Assembly (NCBI GenBank): GCA_963575745.1
Contig: CAUYUJ010016144.1
Location: forward strand, 136,240 to 200,239
Direction: 5' to 3'
Origin: Prorocentrum cordatum
Lineage: Eukaryota > Sar > Dinophyceae > Prorocentrales > Prorocentraceae
Length of the DNA: 64,000 nucleotides
Part shown: one piece after another, positions 1-9,487 of the stretch
Layout of the letters: each line of letters starts with the position of its first letter
Position numbering within the stretch: the first letter of the stretch is position 1
Position numbers and translations under genes: made by a program
Notes under the pieces: model-generated
What the model saw: the letters and a program-made list of their open reading frames with translations, nothing else
Database searches by the model: none
What the model was told of the DNA's origin: nothing

Positions 1-9
1 CCTCTGCAG

Positions 10-158
10 GCGGAACAAGGCTGAGGTGGCGCAGGTCCAGAGCGCCAACCAGAGCCTCTGGAGGGAGCTGGGCCTGACGTACGAGCAGGGCGTCGCCGGC
101 CAGCTGGAGCCCCTGTCGGAGGAGGAGCTCAGAGGCAACTGCAGGGACCTGGCTCGAG
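10..158 (+). CDS. Internal exon of an unrecognised helical (coiled-coil-like) protein, partial gene
   Basis: The window opens with CCTCTGCAG, a good 3' splice site, followed by an open frame with strongly GC-biased third positions, typical of the genuine exons here. It encodes a charged helix-prone segment (RNKAEVAQVQSANQSLWREL, later PLSEEELRG). The frame reaches CGAG|GTTTTC, a plausible 5' splice site at 159; beyond it the composition changes and the residues look random although no stop occurs until 290. I do not recognise the family. The rest of the gene lies left of the window or in unseen exons. Both splice sites are inferred from sequence only. Confidence 0.4.
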
Positions 159-159
159 G

Positions 160-640
160 TTTTCGGACGCTGTCGGCTTCTGGGCATCATTCCGGCCTCG
201 GGATGCTCTCCAGCAGTTGCGCCTCGCCGAGAGCGTTCCGGGGGTGCCCGAATCGTACCGAGCGGCTTCCCGAGACCCGAGCCATGACGTGAAAACCATT
301 CGGATCAGGGGCGCCGAGGAGGGGGCACTTACGACCCCCAATCGGGAAGCCATTCACGACCCCCCTCACGCATTCATCGCTGATCGGGGCCAGGGACCCT
401 CCGCCCCTCCCAGGATCGTGGGGCTTTCCCATCGGGGGCGAATGGCCGATCCCATCGACGATGTATCGTCGAGTCCAGGCCACTGTTCCCACCCACCCTG
501 AACCAGTCCACCCCCCGCCCGTGTCGCTCCCCATCAGGAGCGCGCGAGCCACTTATACGCGATTCTCGACGTCGGCGGTGCATCCAGGCTGCAGCAGGCT
601 CGCGTCACGTGAGCTGGGCACGCCCGCGCGCTTGTGCTCC
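160..640. other. No gene seen
   Basis: Overlapping open frames on both strands have no conserved motif and no consistent codon bias. Probably the intron or downstream flank of the first exon. Confidence 0.4.
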
Positions 641-822
641 TCATCCTGCTCCTGGTCATCCACTTGCTGCTCCCGATTCCCCTCCTTATCCCTCTTCTCC
701 TCCTCCCCTTCCTTCTCCTCCTCCTCGCCCTCCTTCTACTCCTCCTCCTCCTCCTCCTTCTACTCCTCCTCCTCATCATCCTTCTCCTCCTCCTCCTCCT
801 TCTCCTCCATCCGTTTTCCCTA
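640..822. repeat. (TCC/CTC)n polypyrimidine tract
   Basis: Imperfect trinucleotide repeat dominated by TCC and CTC with scattered A/G interruptions. Long apparent proteins made only of Leu, Ser or Pro on one strand and Arg/Glu on the other are translations of this tract. Confidence 0.85.
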
Positions 823-899
823 TCGATAACCCGCTCGTCTCGCCACCGGGCGTGTTGGCCGGGCGGGCTGGGCGTTTCGCCGTGTTTATGGCTTTGAAG

Positions 900-1440
900 C
901 GTGAAATCTGCAACAGCCACAAGGATGGAGGACGGGTGGTTTTCAAAATAGAGCTATTGCCTCAGCGCCGCGCACATCCGTTCGTAAAAGCTTGCAGTAT
1001 CTACACAGATGGAGGGAAGTCTTCTTCAGAGTGGAGCCCTCAATTTGAGCGCCACGCACATGAATTTCAAGAAATCAGACAGTCAAGAGGATGGAGGCCG
1101 GTTCCATTTTAAAACGGGTCTTTCGTCTCAGCACGATCCACATTCGTATAAAAAGTTGGCAACAATTACACGGGTGGAAGATGGCGCCCCTTTCAAAATC
1201 GGGGGGGCGGTTGAGATCCCCTCAAAAAGAAGAACAGCTACGCGGATGGATGCCAGGTCGTTTTCAGAATACGGTTTTCGATGCATATACGATTCCAAGA
1301 GCACGCGCTCAGCATTGCGCAACAGCTACACAGATAGAGGGCAACTGCTCCTGTCCAAAACGGGGCTCTCGCATTGGACTTTTCATTCTGAACGTCCAGA
1401 AGCCAGAACAGATGCACAGTCAACCCGCACAGTAATCGTG
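900..1440 (+). repeat. Degenerate tandem repeat with a GCGCCGCGCACATTCGT-type core, copy 1
   Basis: Five or six degenerate units share GGATGGAGGGCGG, then TTTTCAAAA, then a GCGCC.CGCACATTCGT-type core, then a Lys/Asn-like run and CA(A/G)C. The unit is about 80-90 bp. The same family recurs at 16.8-17.2, 25.9-26.5, 34.6-35.5 and 38.4-38.6 kb. No coding function is supported. Confidence 0.6.
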
Positions 1441-1649
1441 GAGAATTCGTGATCCTGTCTTGCTGCCTTCCTCGCCATTCGCAGGAATGATGCAATGCAG
1501 CTCCTCTTCAGTACTGGGCTCTCACCTGAATGGCAAGTCCAAGGGGGGTGCTTCTTGTAGTTAAGAGGAAGGCCTGCAGAGACCTGTGAGGGGGTTAGCT
1601 CGGGACGGGAGGGTGCATTACAGCATTGTGTATACATCTTGGGTTAGCT

Positions 1650-2165
1650 CTGGTCCTCCTTCTTCTCCTCCTCCTCCTCCTCCTCCTCGTTCTACTGCTT
1701 ATCCTTCTCCTCATCCTCTTCCTCCTCCTCTTCCTGCTCCTCCTCCTCCCCTTCCTCCTCCTCCTTCTCCTCCTCCTCCTCCACTCCCTCCTCCTCCTCC
1801 AGCGCCTCCCTCTCCTCCCGCGCCTGCCCCCTCCTCCCGTCCGAGGGCTGTCCCAGCACATTCCGGCACGCTTCGAGCTGGTGCCGGCGCAGCCCCCCGG
1901 CGAACAGCACCAGAAGAGAAGAAGAGGGGAAGCAGGAGGAGGAAAGGCAAGAGCACGACGACGGGGAGGGAAGAGGGAGGAGGAGAAGGAGGAGGAGGAA
2001 GAAGAAGAGAGGAGGAGGAAGAGGAGGAGGGGGAGATGGAGGAGACTCAGGAGGAGGGCTAGAGGGTGCTAAGGAGGGTGCAAAGGATGAGGAGGAGGAG
2101 GACCAGGAGGACGAGTATGAGGAGGCCCAGGGACTGGAAGGGTAAGAAGGCTGAGAAGGAGGAGG
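1650..2165. repeat. Pyrimidine tract followed by a purine tract (potential hairpin)
   Basis: About 190 bp of TCC/CTC-rich sequence (1650-1845) is followed, after a short mixed spacer, by about 250 bp of GGA/GAG-rich sequence (1905-2165). The two halves are broadly complementary, so the single strand could fold back on itself. Apparent long proteins here are simple-sequence artefacts. Confidence 0.75.
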
Positions 2166-2339
2166 CACCTTGCCGCTCATGGCGGCAAGGGGCCGCGTGG
2201 CGCCCGGCACTGCCTCACCGGCAACAAGACTGGCGCACATTGGCCGCTCATAGGACCTCGGCGGCCTCGAAAATGGATCGCGGGCGCCAGGCCGCGCGGA
2301 CAATCTGGCGGGAAGCGTCCACGGTTCTTCCTTGTCTTC

Positions 2340-2505
2340 ACACTCCCGCGTTTCTTCCTACTTCCTCCTCCTCCCTCTCATCTTCTACTTCTTCGCGCTC
2401 TGCCTCTTCATCCTCGTCCTCCCCCTCCTCCTCTTCTCGTCCTCCTGCTCCTTCCACCTCCTCCTCCTCCTCCTCCTCCTCCTCCTCTGACTCCTCTTCA
2501 AGATC
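2340..2505. repeat. (TCC)n tract
   Basis: TCC/TCT-rich imperfect trinucleotide repeat directly left of the GT-rich block. Confidence 0.8.
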
Positions 2506-2509
2506 ATCG

Positions 2510-3622
2510 CCGTGTGCGTGCGTACGCGCGTGCGCGCGAGCGTGTGTACGGGTGTGCGTGTGTTAGTGTGTGCGTGTGTTCGTCTGTGCGTGTGTGTGTG
2601 TGTCTGTGTGTATGCGTCTGTGTCTGCGTCTGTGCCCGTGTGTGTTGTGTGTGCTTGTGTGTTGTATGTTGTGTGTGCGTGTGTGCGTGTCGTGTATGGT
2701 GTGTGTCGTGTGCTGTGTGTTATGTGCGTTTATGTTGTGTGTTGTGTGTGTTGTATGGTGTGTGTTGTGTGTGGTGTGTGTGTGTGCTGTGTGTGTTGTG
2801 TGTTGCGTGTGTTGAGGGTGTTGGGGGTGTGCGTGAGCGTATGCGTGCTTGTGTGCGTGTGCGCGTGCGCGTGCGTGTTCGTGCGCGTGTGCGTGTGCGT
2901 TTGTGTGTGTACGTGTGTGTGTGTGCTGTGTGTGTTGTGTGTTGTGTTGTGTGTTGCGTGTTGTGTGTTGTGTGTGTGGTGTTGTGTGTGGTGTGTGTGA
3001 TGTGTGTGGTGTGTGTTGTGCGTAGTACGTGTGCTGTGTGTGCTGTGTGTGCTGTGTGTGCAGTGTGTGTTGTGTGTGTTGTGTGGTGTGGGTTGTGTGT
3101 TGTGAATGTGGTGTGTGTGGTTTGTTTGTGGTGTTTGCATGTTGAATGGTGTGTGTTGTGTGTGCCGTGTGTGTTTGTGTGTAAGGTTGTGTGGTGTGCG
3201 TTTGTGCGTGAGTGCTTGTGTGTGTTTGTGTGTGGATGCGTGTGTTTGAGTGTGGTGTGTGCTCGTGTGTGTGTGTGTTTGTGAATGTGTGTGAGTGTGT
3301 GTGTGTGGTTGTGTGTGTTTGTGTGTGGTTGCGTGTGTTTGTGTGTGGTGTGTGTGGTGTGTGTATTGTGTGGTGTGTGTGGCGTGTGTGGTGCGTGTGG
3401 TGCGTGTGGTGCGTGTGTGAGTGTGTGTTTGTATGCGTGTGTGCGTGTGTGCGGTGTGTGCGTGTGTGTCTCTGTGTCTCTGTGTGTCTCTGTGTGCTGT
3501 GTGTCTATGTGTATGTGAATGTGTGTGGTTGTGCGTGTGCGTGTGCGTGTGCGTGTGCGTGTATGTGTGTACGTCTGCGCTTAGGTGTTATTGTGTGTCA
3601 GCGTTGGCGTGTGTGTCCGAGT
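2510..3622. repeat. 1.1-kb GT-rich compound tract
   Basis: Continuous alternating purine-pyrimidine sequence of GTGT, GCGT and GTTGTG sub-repeats. The Cys/Val-rich open frames on the plus strand and His/Thr-rich ones on the minus strand are translations of the repeat. Alternating GT/GC of this length can adopt left-handed DNA in vitro. Confidence 0.9.
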
Positions 3623-4640
3623 TTTGCAGTGCACCCGTCCTTTGGAGTCAGCGGCGCGCTGGAGATAAAAAGTGCATGTGCGCGTGTATCTGAATGATGC
3701 GGCGGGAGGGCCAGGAGTAGCGAGTGACCGAGCCATTGCGGCCTGGCTCCTCGCCACGGGTCGGCCAGGCCGACGGTCGCACGTCGGGGGCGATGGTTTT
3801 CCACAAATGGTGGCTTGCGGCATTCGTGAAGTGTTTCCTGTGGTTCGCGCGCTTCGTGCTCCTTGTCGTCCTGTGCGTTTTCCAGCTCATGGGGGGGCCG
3901 TTTTCTTCCAATAGCACTACGTGATGGCCGAATCTGTCGAATCCTCCTCCTCCTCCTCCTCCTCCCCCTCCTTCTCCTCGTTCTTCCACCTGGTGTTCTT
4001 CATGGTCCTCACCACCAAGCACAATCATTTCAAGACGGCCCGCTGCTGCTCAAAAGGTTTACGCCATTCCGCCGACCCCAGAAGAAGAGGGACACCACGG
4101 TGCATGCCAGCTTCGTGTTCAAGTCACAGCAAGTGTGCTCTTCGCGGGTCAGAGAGCCGTTGTATTGTGATGGGTGGTTCGTCACCTTTGTTGTTATGGA
4201 GTCCCCTTGGGGCTGCCTAGTGGCCCCTGTAGACCAGTGTGACTCTCTCGGGTGCGTATGAGGGTCTTCGGACGGACGAGGGCAGAGAGGGCAAGAACGG
4301 CGCATGCCCGTTGGCCGAAGGTGCGTTCCAGCGGAGCGCTATGTTTGAAATTGTCGCGAGGGGAAAGTCTTTATTTGTTATCAGCATCTGTGTCGGTTCT
4401 GTCTTGCTACCTGTTTCGACGTCGCGTTCGTACCGAGTGCAGTTCGTCTTCCACTCCCTTGCCTTCTTCCCTTTGCATACGTAACACCGTGGAGGTTTAT
4501 TGACTTGTTGTCGATGCGTCTTGGATGCCTCTTGATGTTTTCTGGGGCGGTTTGGGGGGGTCGTTTGAAGGCGCGTTGAGGGCTTGTCGGGGGTGGTGGG
4601 GCCGTCGTGGGCGCGAGGGTTCCAATGAGGTCTCCCGAAC
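3623..4640. other. No gene seen; short (TCC)n at 3943-3980
   Basis: Mixed-composition sequence with no conserved protein motif in any frame. Contains one short TCC microsatellite. Nothing else recognised. Confidence 0.4.
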
Positions 4641-4644
4641 GGTC

Positions 4645-4842
4645 TCGCTCGAAGTATACAGTCAACCCGCACGGTAAGGACGGGCTGCCTTCCCAAGGGT
4701 ACCTTTGCATCCTTGCCTTCTCGGTCCATCCTTGGCCACTTTCGTTGGCCGCGCCCCGCTCGGAAAACTTTGCAATGGCCTTCCAAGGCCCTTGCATCCT
4801 TATCGCGTATCCTTATGACACGGGCCGACTGTATTTGGCATT
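4645..4842 (+). repeat. Dispersed repeat with CAGTCAAC left end, copy 1
   Basis: Begins near ACAGTCAACCCGCACGGTAA and contains TGGCC.CTTTCG.TGGCCGCGCC and CCCTTGCATCCTTAT. Closely similar blocks lie at 21165-21355 and, more diverged, at 25262-25430. No coding potential is conserved between copies, so it is taken as a transposon-like or satellite-derived repeat. Confidence 0.55.
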
Positions 4843-4849
4843 GTAGTCA

Positions 4850-5260
4850 AACCCTTGGCCTGGCTTGGAGCCCTCTGGGGCTGTCTTAGGGTTGATGGGA
4901 TAGTCTTTGGGCGGACTTGGGGCAGTCTTGGGCTCTCTCTCGGGGGCTTGGTGGGACTCTCGGAAGATTCCCCAGGCGGCCTGGAGCCGAAAGGCCTCGG
5001 ATGCAAAATGTTGCTTCCCAAAATGTATTTCAGCGACTCTCGTTGTTGAGGGCCTTGCTGGGCGCCCTGTGGGATTGCTGGGGGGCTACAGAGGTCTGGG
5101 AAACGCAGGGAGCCACCGCGGCCGATTTGAATTAGGTTTGGGGCTGCAGAGCTCATGGAAACGTTGTCCTCAGTCCAAATGGTCCTGGAAAGTGCGCTGG
5201 AAGCCCCAGAAGATGCGCCAGGGAGCTTGTGCACAGCTCCTCCCCCTTGAGACCGTTCGT
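4850..5260. repeat. CTTGGGG-type degenerate minisatellite
   Basis: Irregular 9-12-bp units of the type CTTGG(G)GC(C/T)T. This is the commonest minisatellite in the window, also at 6.3-7.1, 7.6-8.4, 22.3-22.6, 40.9-41.8, 48.2-48.7 and 53.2-53.5 kb. Confidence 0.6.
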
Positions 5261-5399
5261 CGTTGTCTGCTCGCGTGGCACTTCGCACGTCTACCCCAAA
5301 CCCTCGGCTCCCCCCCCTTCGCCTAAGAGCGTCGCTCCTCTGGGAGGACTCCCTTCTCAAGACCAGCTACTCGGCAGATCCCGACGAGATAAGACAGGC

Positions 5400-5960
5400 G
5401 CAGCGTGCCGGCGGACCCGACTAGGTGGTTCAGGCAGGCTGGTCCTAACGCGCGGGCGGGGCGGACAGCCCCGACGGGCGGGTCGGGCGGGCGGACCCCA
5501 GGGGTGGGCTCGGCAGGCGGGGCCTGGAAGGCGGGCGGTGTCCCAGGCAGGCGAGAGTGCGGAGCCTCGCGGGGACACAGCACCCGGGCGGGCGGGCGTC
5601 CAAGAGAGCAAGCGGACGGACCCGGGCGGACTGGCCGAGCGGGCGGAGTGTATTCGGCGGGCCGGGCCGGGCGGGACATGAGAGCAGGATGCTCGAGGAG
5701 GTCGTGGGGAAGTCGATGGCGAGCGCGCGATTTCTGGGCAAATTGCACGCCGTGAGGAAGTCCAGGGCGAGAGTGCAGCTCTTGAGTCGCCACAGCGCGA
5801 TTCACGAAGCAATAGTAAGGAATTGCCGGGCGAGAGAGCAGGTTTCCTGAGCGGACAGAGAGCGATTCTTAAGTAATTGCCGAGCAAGTCCCAGGCGAGA
5901 GCCTGATTCTTGAGTAGATAACAATGAAGGCCAGCTCCAAGGCAAGGACACGGTTCCTTT
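5400..5960. repeat. GGCGGACGGGCGG block plus degenerate ~45-bp tandem repeat
   Basis: A GC-rich CGGGCGGG block (5440-5690) leads into units of the form GAGGAAGTC..AGGCGAGAGCG..ATTC.TGAGTAAATTG. The same pair of modules in the same context recurs at 29.4-33 kb. Confidence 0.6.
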
Positions 5961-5984
5961 GCAACCAGGGCTCGATTATTGAAT

Positions 5985-6050
5985 AAATTATTGACATTTT
6001 GCGCACCCCCACCAGCCCATCCAAAAACGATTTCTTGGCGAGTTGCCTTG
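5985..6050 (+). repeat. Solo left end of the inverted-end element
   Basis: TTGCGCACCCCCACCAGCCC matches the left ends near 6203 and 52922, but the minisatellite body does not follow. Probably a solo or nested fragment of that element. Confidence 0.45.
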
Positions 6051-6194
6051 ATCAAGCACGTGCACGAACATGCAGTGGAGCAAAGAAAAGAAAAAGGGCA
6101 GCTGTTATCTTTCGAAGAATGAGGAGGAAGCGGAAAAGGAGGAGGAGGAGGAGAAAGCAGAGGAATTGAACATAATACGTGTCCATTGATATTG

Positions 6195-7375
6195 TAGACG
6201 CTTCGCGTAACCCCACCAGCCCATCCATGATGCCCAGAGGAATTGCCTCGATCAGGAAAGTGGGCAGCACACAGCGCAAGGGTCCCCCAGTGGAGGTCTC
6301 ATGGAGCGTCTTGGGTGCCTCGGAGAGCTTCTTGGGCCTCTTGGGGGTCTCTTGGGAGCATCTTGGAGGCCTCTTGGGCGCCTGTTGGGGCCTCCTGGGC
6401 GCCTCTTGGGGCCCTCTTGAAGTGCTCTTGGGAGCCTTGGGAGCGCACTTGGGGCCATCTTGGGGGACGTCGATCAAACAAGAAGCGAGCAGTACTTAGC
6501 GTTGCCCCTCGTGAGCCCAAACAATCGCCTCTTGGGGCGCTCTTGGAGCGCTCTTAGGCGCTCTTGGGGCCGCCTTGGGGTTCGCTGGAGCCTTTTTTGG
6601 AGCCCTCTTGGGCCATCTTGGAGCCATCTTGAGGCCTCGGATGGCCATCGGAAGCGAAAAGGCGAAAAAGCCAAACACATAGAATTTCCTTAGGTTTGGG
6701 CCTCTTCGGGGCCTCCCGGGGGAGCTCTTTGGCCACTGGGAGCCGTCTTGGAGCGGTCTTGGGGCATCTTGGAGCATCGTTGGAGCCATTATGAGACATC
6801 TTGGGATATCTTGAGCCATCTTGGAGGTTATCTTGGGCTCTCCCAGACGCTCTTGGAGTCATCTTCATCAGTGCCCCCCCAACAGGCTAACATGTGGCTA
6901 AAACCTTAGTAAAATCAATGATTTGGCATTCTCGCCGAGGCCTCTTGGAGCTTCTTGGGTGCCTCTGGGGGGTCTCTTGGGGCCTCTTGGGGGTCTCTTG
7001 GAAGCCTCTTGGGGGCATCCTAGGGGCCTCTTGGGGCTTCCGGGCCACCTTTTGGGGCCCTCTTGGGGCACCCTTGGGAGCCTTGGGGCCATCTTTGGGC
7101 CATCTTGGGTAAGATCGATCACAAGAGGGGGGGCACTAATTAGGGTCCCCCCCTCAGGAGGCAAAAATGGGGCCCAAACCCTAGTAAAACCAATGATTTG
7201 GGCTCCCTCGCCGAGGCCTTTTTGGACGCTCCAACACCTCGCGGAACCCCCTGTCCAGGTCCATGGGGAGGGGGAGGGGGAGGGGTAAACCCCTCCCCGA
7301 AGGGGAAGAAGGAGGGGTGGAAGAGGAAACTCCTTAAACCACCGCCGACGCCCAGAGGGCTGGTGGGATTCAGGT
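6195..7375 (+). mobile_element. Non-autonomous element with inverted ends and a CTTGGGG minisatellite core, copy 1
   Basis: The left end CGCGTAACCCCACCAGCCC (6201-) and right end GGGCTGGTGGGATT (7357-7370) are inverted complements of each other. Between them, in order: a CCCAGAGG..TTGC module, the CTTGGGGCCT minisatellite, a GATCGATCA..GGGGCACTAATTAGG module, and a GGGGTAAACCCCTCCCCGAAG module near 7285. The 52.9-53.8 kb copy has the same modules in the same order. No transposase frame is present. Outer limits are uncertain because flanking bases are partly shared between copies. Confidence 0.55.
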
Positions 7376-7384
7376 GAACCTTAG

Positions 7385-7455
7385 GTGGGAGGAGGAGGAG
7401 GAGGAGGAGGAGGAGGAGGAGGAGGAGGAGGAGGAGGAGGAGGAGGAGTACGGGA
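7385..7455. repeat. (GAG)n microsatellite
   Basis: Nearly pure GGA/GAG repeat of about 65 bp directly right of the inverted-end element. Confidence 0.9.
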
Positions 7456-7599
7456 ACGAGGAGGAAGAGGAGGAGAAGGATGAGGATCATTAGGCAGGAG
7501 GAGAATGAGGGAGGAAAAAGGCAACGACGACGACGACGACGGCAGCAGTCTACCATAAAGGCATTCGCGGGTCTTTCGTTGTGGAAACTAGTTCGGTGC

Positions 7600-8530
7600 C
7601 CTCATGTTCTAGGAGCTTCCGTAGCCATTAGGGGGATCTCGTAGCATTCTTTTGGGGGCTTCGGGGGCCTCCTGGGATCATTTTGAAGGATATCCATCAA
7701 AGGATGGTCATTAATTCCCGCCCCCCTCCACCCAACCCCACCCCACCCCACCCAGCCACCCCTTAGGGACCGAGAAATGTTAAAACTCGCCTGGTAGAGT
7801 CCTCTCGGAACGCTCATGTGGCATTTGTGGGCGTCGCTGAGGCCGTCTTGAAGCACCTCTTGGCCCCTCTTGGAGCTCTATTGGGCGATCTTTGGAGCCA
7901 TCTTGCTGCCTCTGGAGCCCATCGGAAAAGAAGGGGCGAGAAGGCACAAATCTGTTGGAAACCTTACGTTTTGACAGATGCGGGCCTCTCAGGAGGCGTC
8001 CGTGGGAGGCTCCGAGGCCACTTGGAGTCGTCTTGGTACTTATTAGGGCTAGATTGTGTCATCCTGGAAACAGTATGAGAGCATCTGGCGCCACCTTGGA
8101 GCCACAGCGGCCCAAAAGCATCCGAAGGATGTCCTTGAAAAGCAAACATCCTTCAGCAGATCACGACTGGGATAAATGGGGTTGCTGCGCCGACTAGCAG
8201 CGCCCCATTGGAGCACAAAGCATCGCCCCTTGGAGGGCGGGAGCGAACAGGCGAGAAGCCCCATACAAAACTCGAGAGCCTTCCGTGTTTGAAGGAGCTT
8301 GGCCTGTCGGGTGTCTCTTTGGGACGCTCCGTGGCCACTTGAAGCCATCTTGGGGTGGTCCTGTGGTCTCTTGGAGACATGTTGAAGGTGATCATGGGCT
8401 ACGTTGAGCCATCCTGGGGGCTAGATTGGGACATGGAGCCATAGCGGACGCTCTGACTGCCCGCTGTCCCCCCCGTCCAGGCACATGGGAGGGGGGGCGG
8501 GTGAAGGGGTAAGACACCTCCTGCCCACAA
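7600..8530. repeat. Degenerate CTTGGGG minisatellite and element remnants
   Basis: Units resembling TCTTGGAGCC and a remnant of the GGGGTAAGA..CTCC module near 8500 suggest a decayed third copy of the inverted-end element. No gene seen. Confidence 0.4.
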
Positions 8531-8744
8531 GGAACACGCCGTCTCGCTCACTCCCACCCGCCCGCCCAACACATAAGTAGCACCCCAGTCTCAGCATGTC
8601 GCCTAGGAGCGCCACGCATGCCATGTGCGCCGAGGGTCCCAGGTGCACCGAGCACCCTGGAGGCCAAAGCGTGCCAGGCGCGCCACGTGCTCGCGCCAGG
8701 TGCGACACGTGGCAAAGTGAGTTTGTGCTGTCTTTGGCAGGGAT

Positions 8745-9030
8745 GGTCAGCCTGCACACAGCAAGCAAAATGCCGGCATCCCCGCCGTCACCTTGAAGAA
8801 GGAATGCAAAGTGGTCGCGGGACGCCCGCGCATGCTCCAGATATTTGGAGGCGAAGTGTATGTTGTATCGTTCTTTGGGACAGGGATAGATGGCCTGCGC
8901 GCAGCAAGCAATGTGCTGGCACCCTCGCCGCCCCTATCAATACCAATACAAAGTGGTCGCTGGGCGCCCGCGCATGTTCTGGATTTGGCCCAGTGTATTT
9001 TGCATTGTGGGGGAAGCACAGAGGGCCTGC
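8745..9030 (+). repeat. Two-unit tandem repeat of about 142 bp
   Basis: The motifs GCAAGCAA, AAAGTGGTCGC and CGCCCGCGCATGTTC-type recur with a spacing of about 142-143 bp (for example GTGGTCGC at 8811 and 8953). The two units are about three-quarters identical by eye. No conserved reading frame. Confidence 0.6.
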
Positions 9031-9365
9031 CTTAGGGGCTAGTAGAATGCAGTCAGGAGCATTGACACATCCGCCCCCGAGGGGGAAGACGGAGGTTGGA
9101 AGAGCTAGCTTTTCTCTAAACCGCTTAGGCCCCGAGGGCTGGAGGGCTTCTGATTTCAAGCGAGAGCACGGTTCCCGAGCGGCCAGAGCCCGAGACTTGC
9201 GCAATTTCTAGGGGAGTCCCAGGCGCGAGCCTGGCGCTTCAGCAAATCGCAAAGAAGTCTTGCGAGAGCGCGATGCATGAGCAGATCGTGAGGAGGCCGC
9301 AGGGCGGGAGCCGTGGCTGCTGCTGCAGTCCGTAGGGGGCCAAGATACTGCAGGTTGCGCCAGAA
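9031..9365. other. Intergenic sequence upstream of chlP
   Basis: Holds a remnant of the GGGGGAAG..CTCTAAACC right-end module (9070-9125) and two degenerate ~45-bp GAGGAAGTC-type units (9150-9300). No TATA-like box or gene seen. Confidence 0.4.
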
Positions 9366-9419
9366 GGCTTTCCCCTCCCTCCCTGAAGCCGCTTCGGCTC
9401 ATCTGGCACTCTGGCGCAG
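9366..9419 (+). promoter_or_regulatory. Candidate spliced-leader acceptor for chlP
   Basis: A pyrimidine run (CTTTCCCCTCCCTCCC, from 9368) precedes CTCTGGCGCAG, ending at AG 9418-9419, about 68 bp before the start codon. Dinoflagellate mRNAs normally receive their 5' end by trans-splicing at such an AG. No transcript evidence. Confidence 0.3.
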
Positions 9420-9487
9420 CAGAGAAAACCGCATCCAACCGTGCAGTGGTCCTGCCCACCGGGACACACCCCGCCGCCGCCGCAACC

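Noticed and set aside
2512-3697. Long Cys/Val-rich plus-strand frames resembling metallothionein-like or cysteine-rich proteins
   Set aside because: They are translations of the GT-rich tract; the codons are only TGT, GTG, TGC and GCG, and all frames are equally open.
6815-6835. CTTGAGCCATCTTGG as a reverse spliced-leader relic
   Set aside because: It arises from the GAGCCATCTTGG unit of the CTTGGGG minisatellite and lacks the CCATTTTGG part.
7617-7632. CCGTAGCCATT as the 5' part of a spliced leader
   Set aside because: Only 11 bases match and the diagnostic TTTGGCTCAAG end is absent; chance is likely in 64 kb of repeats.
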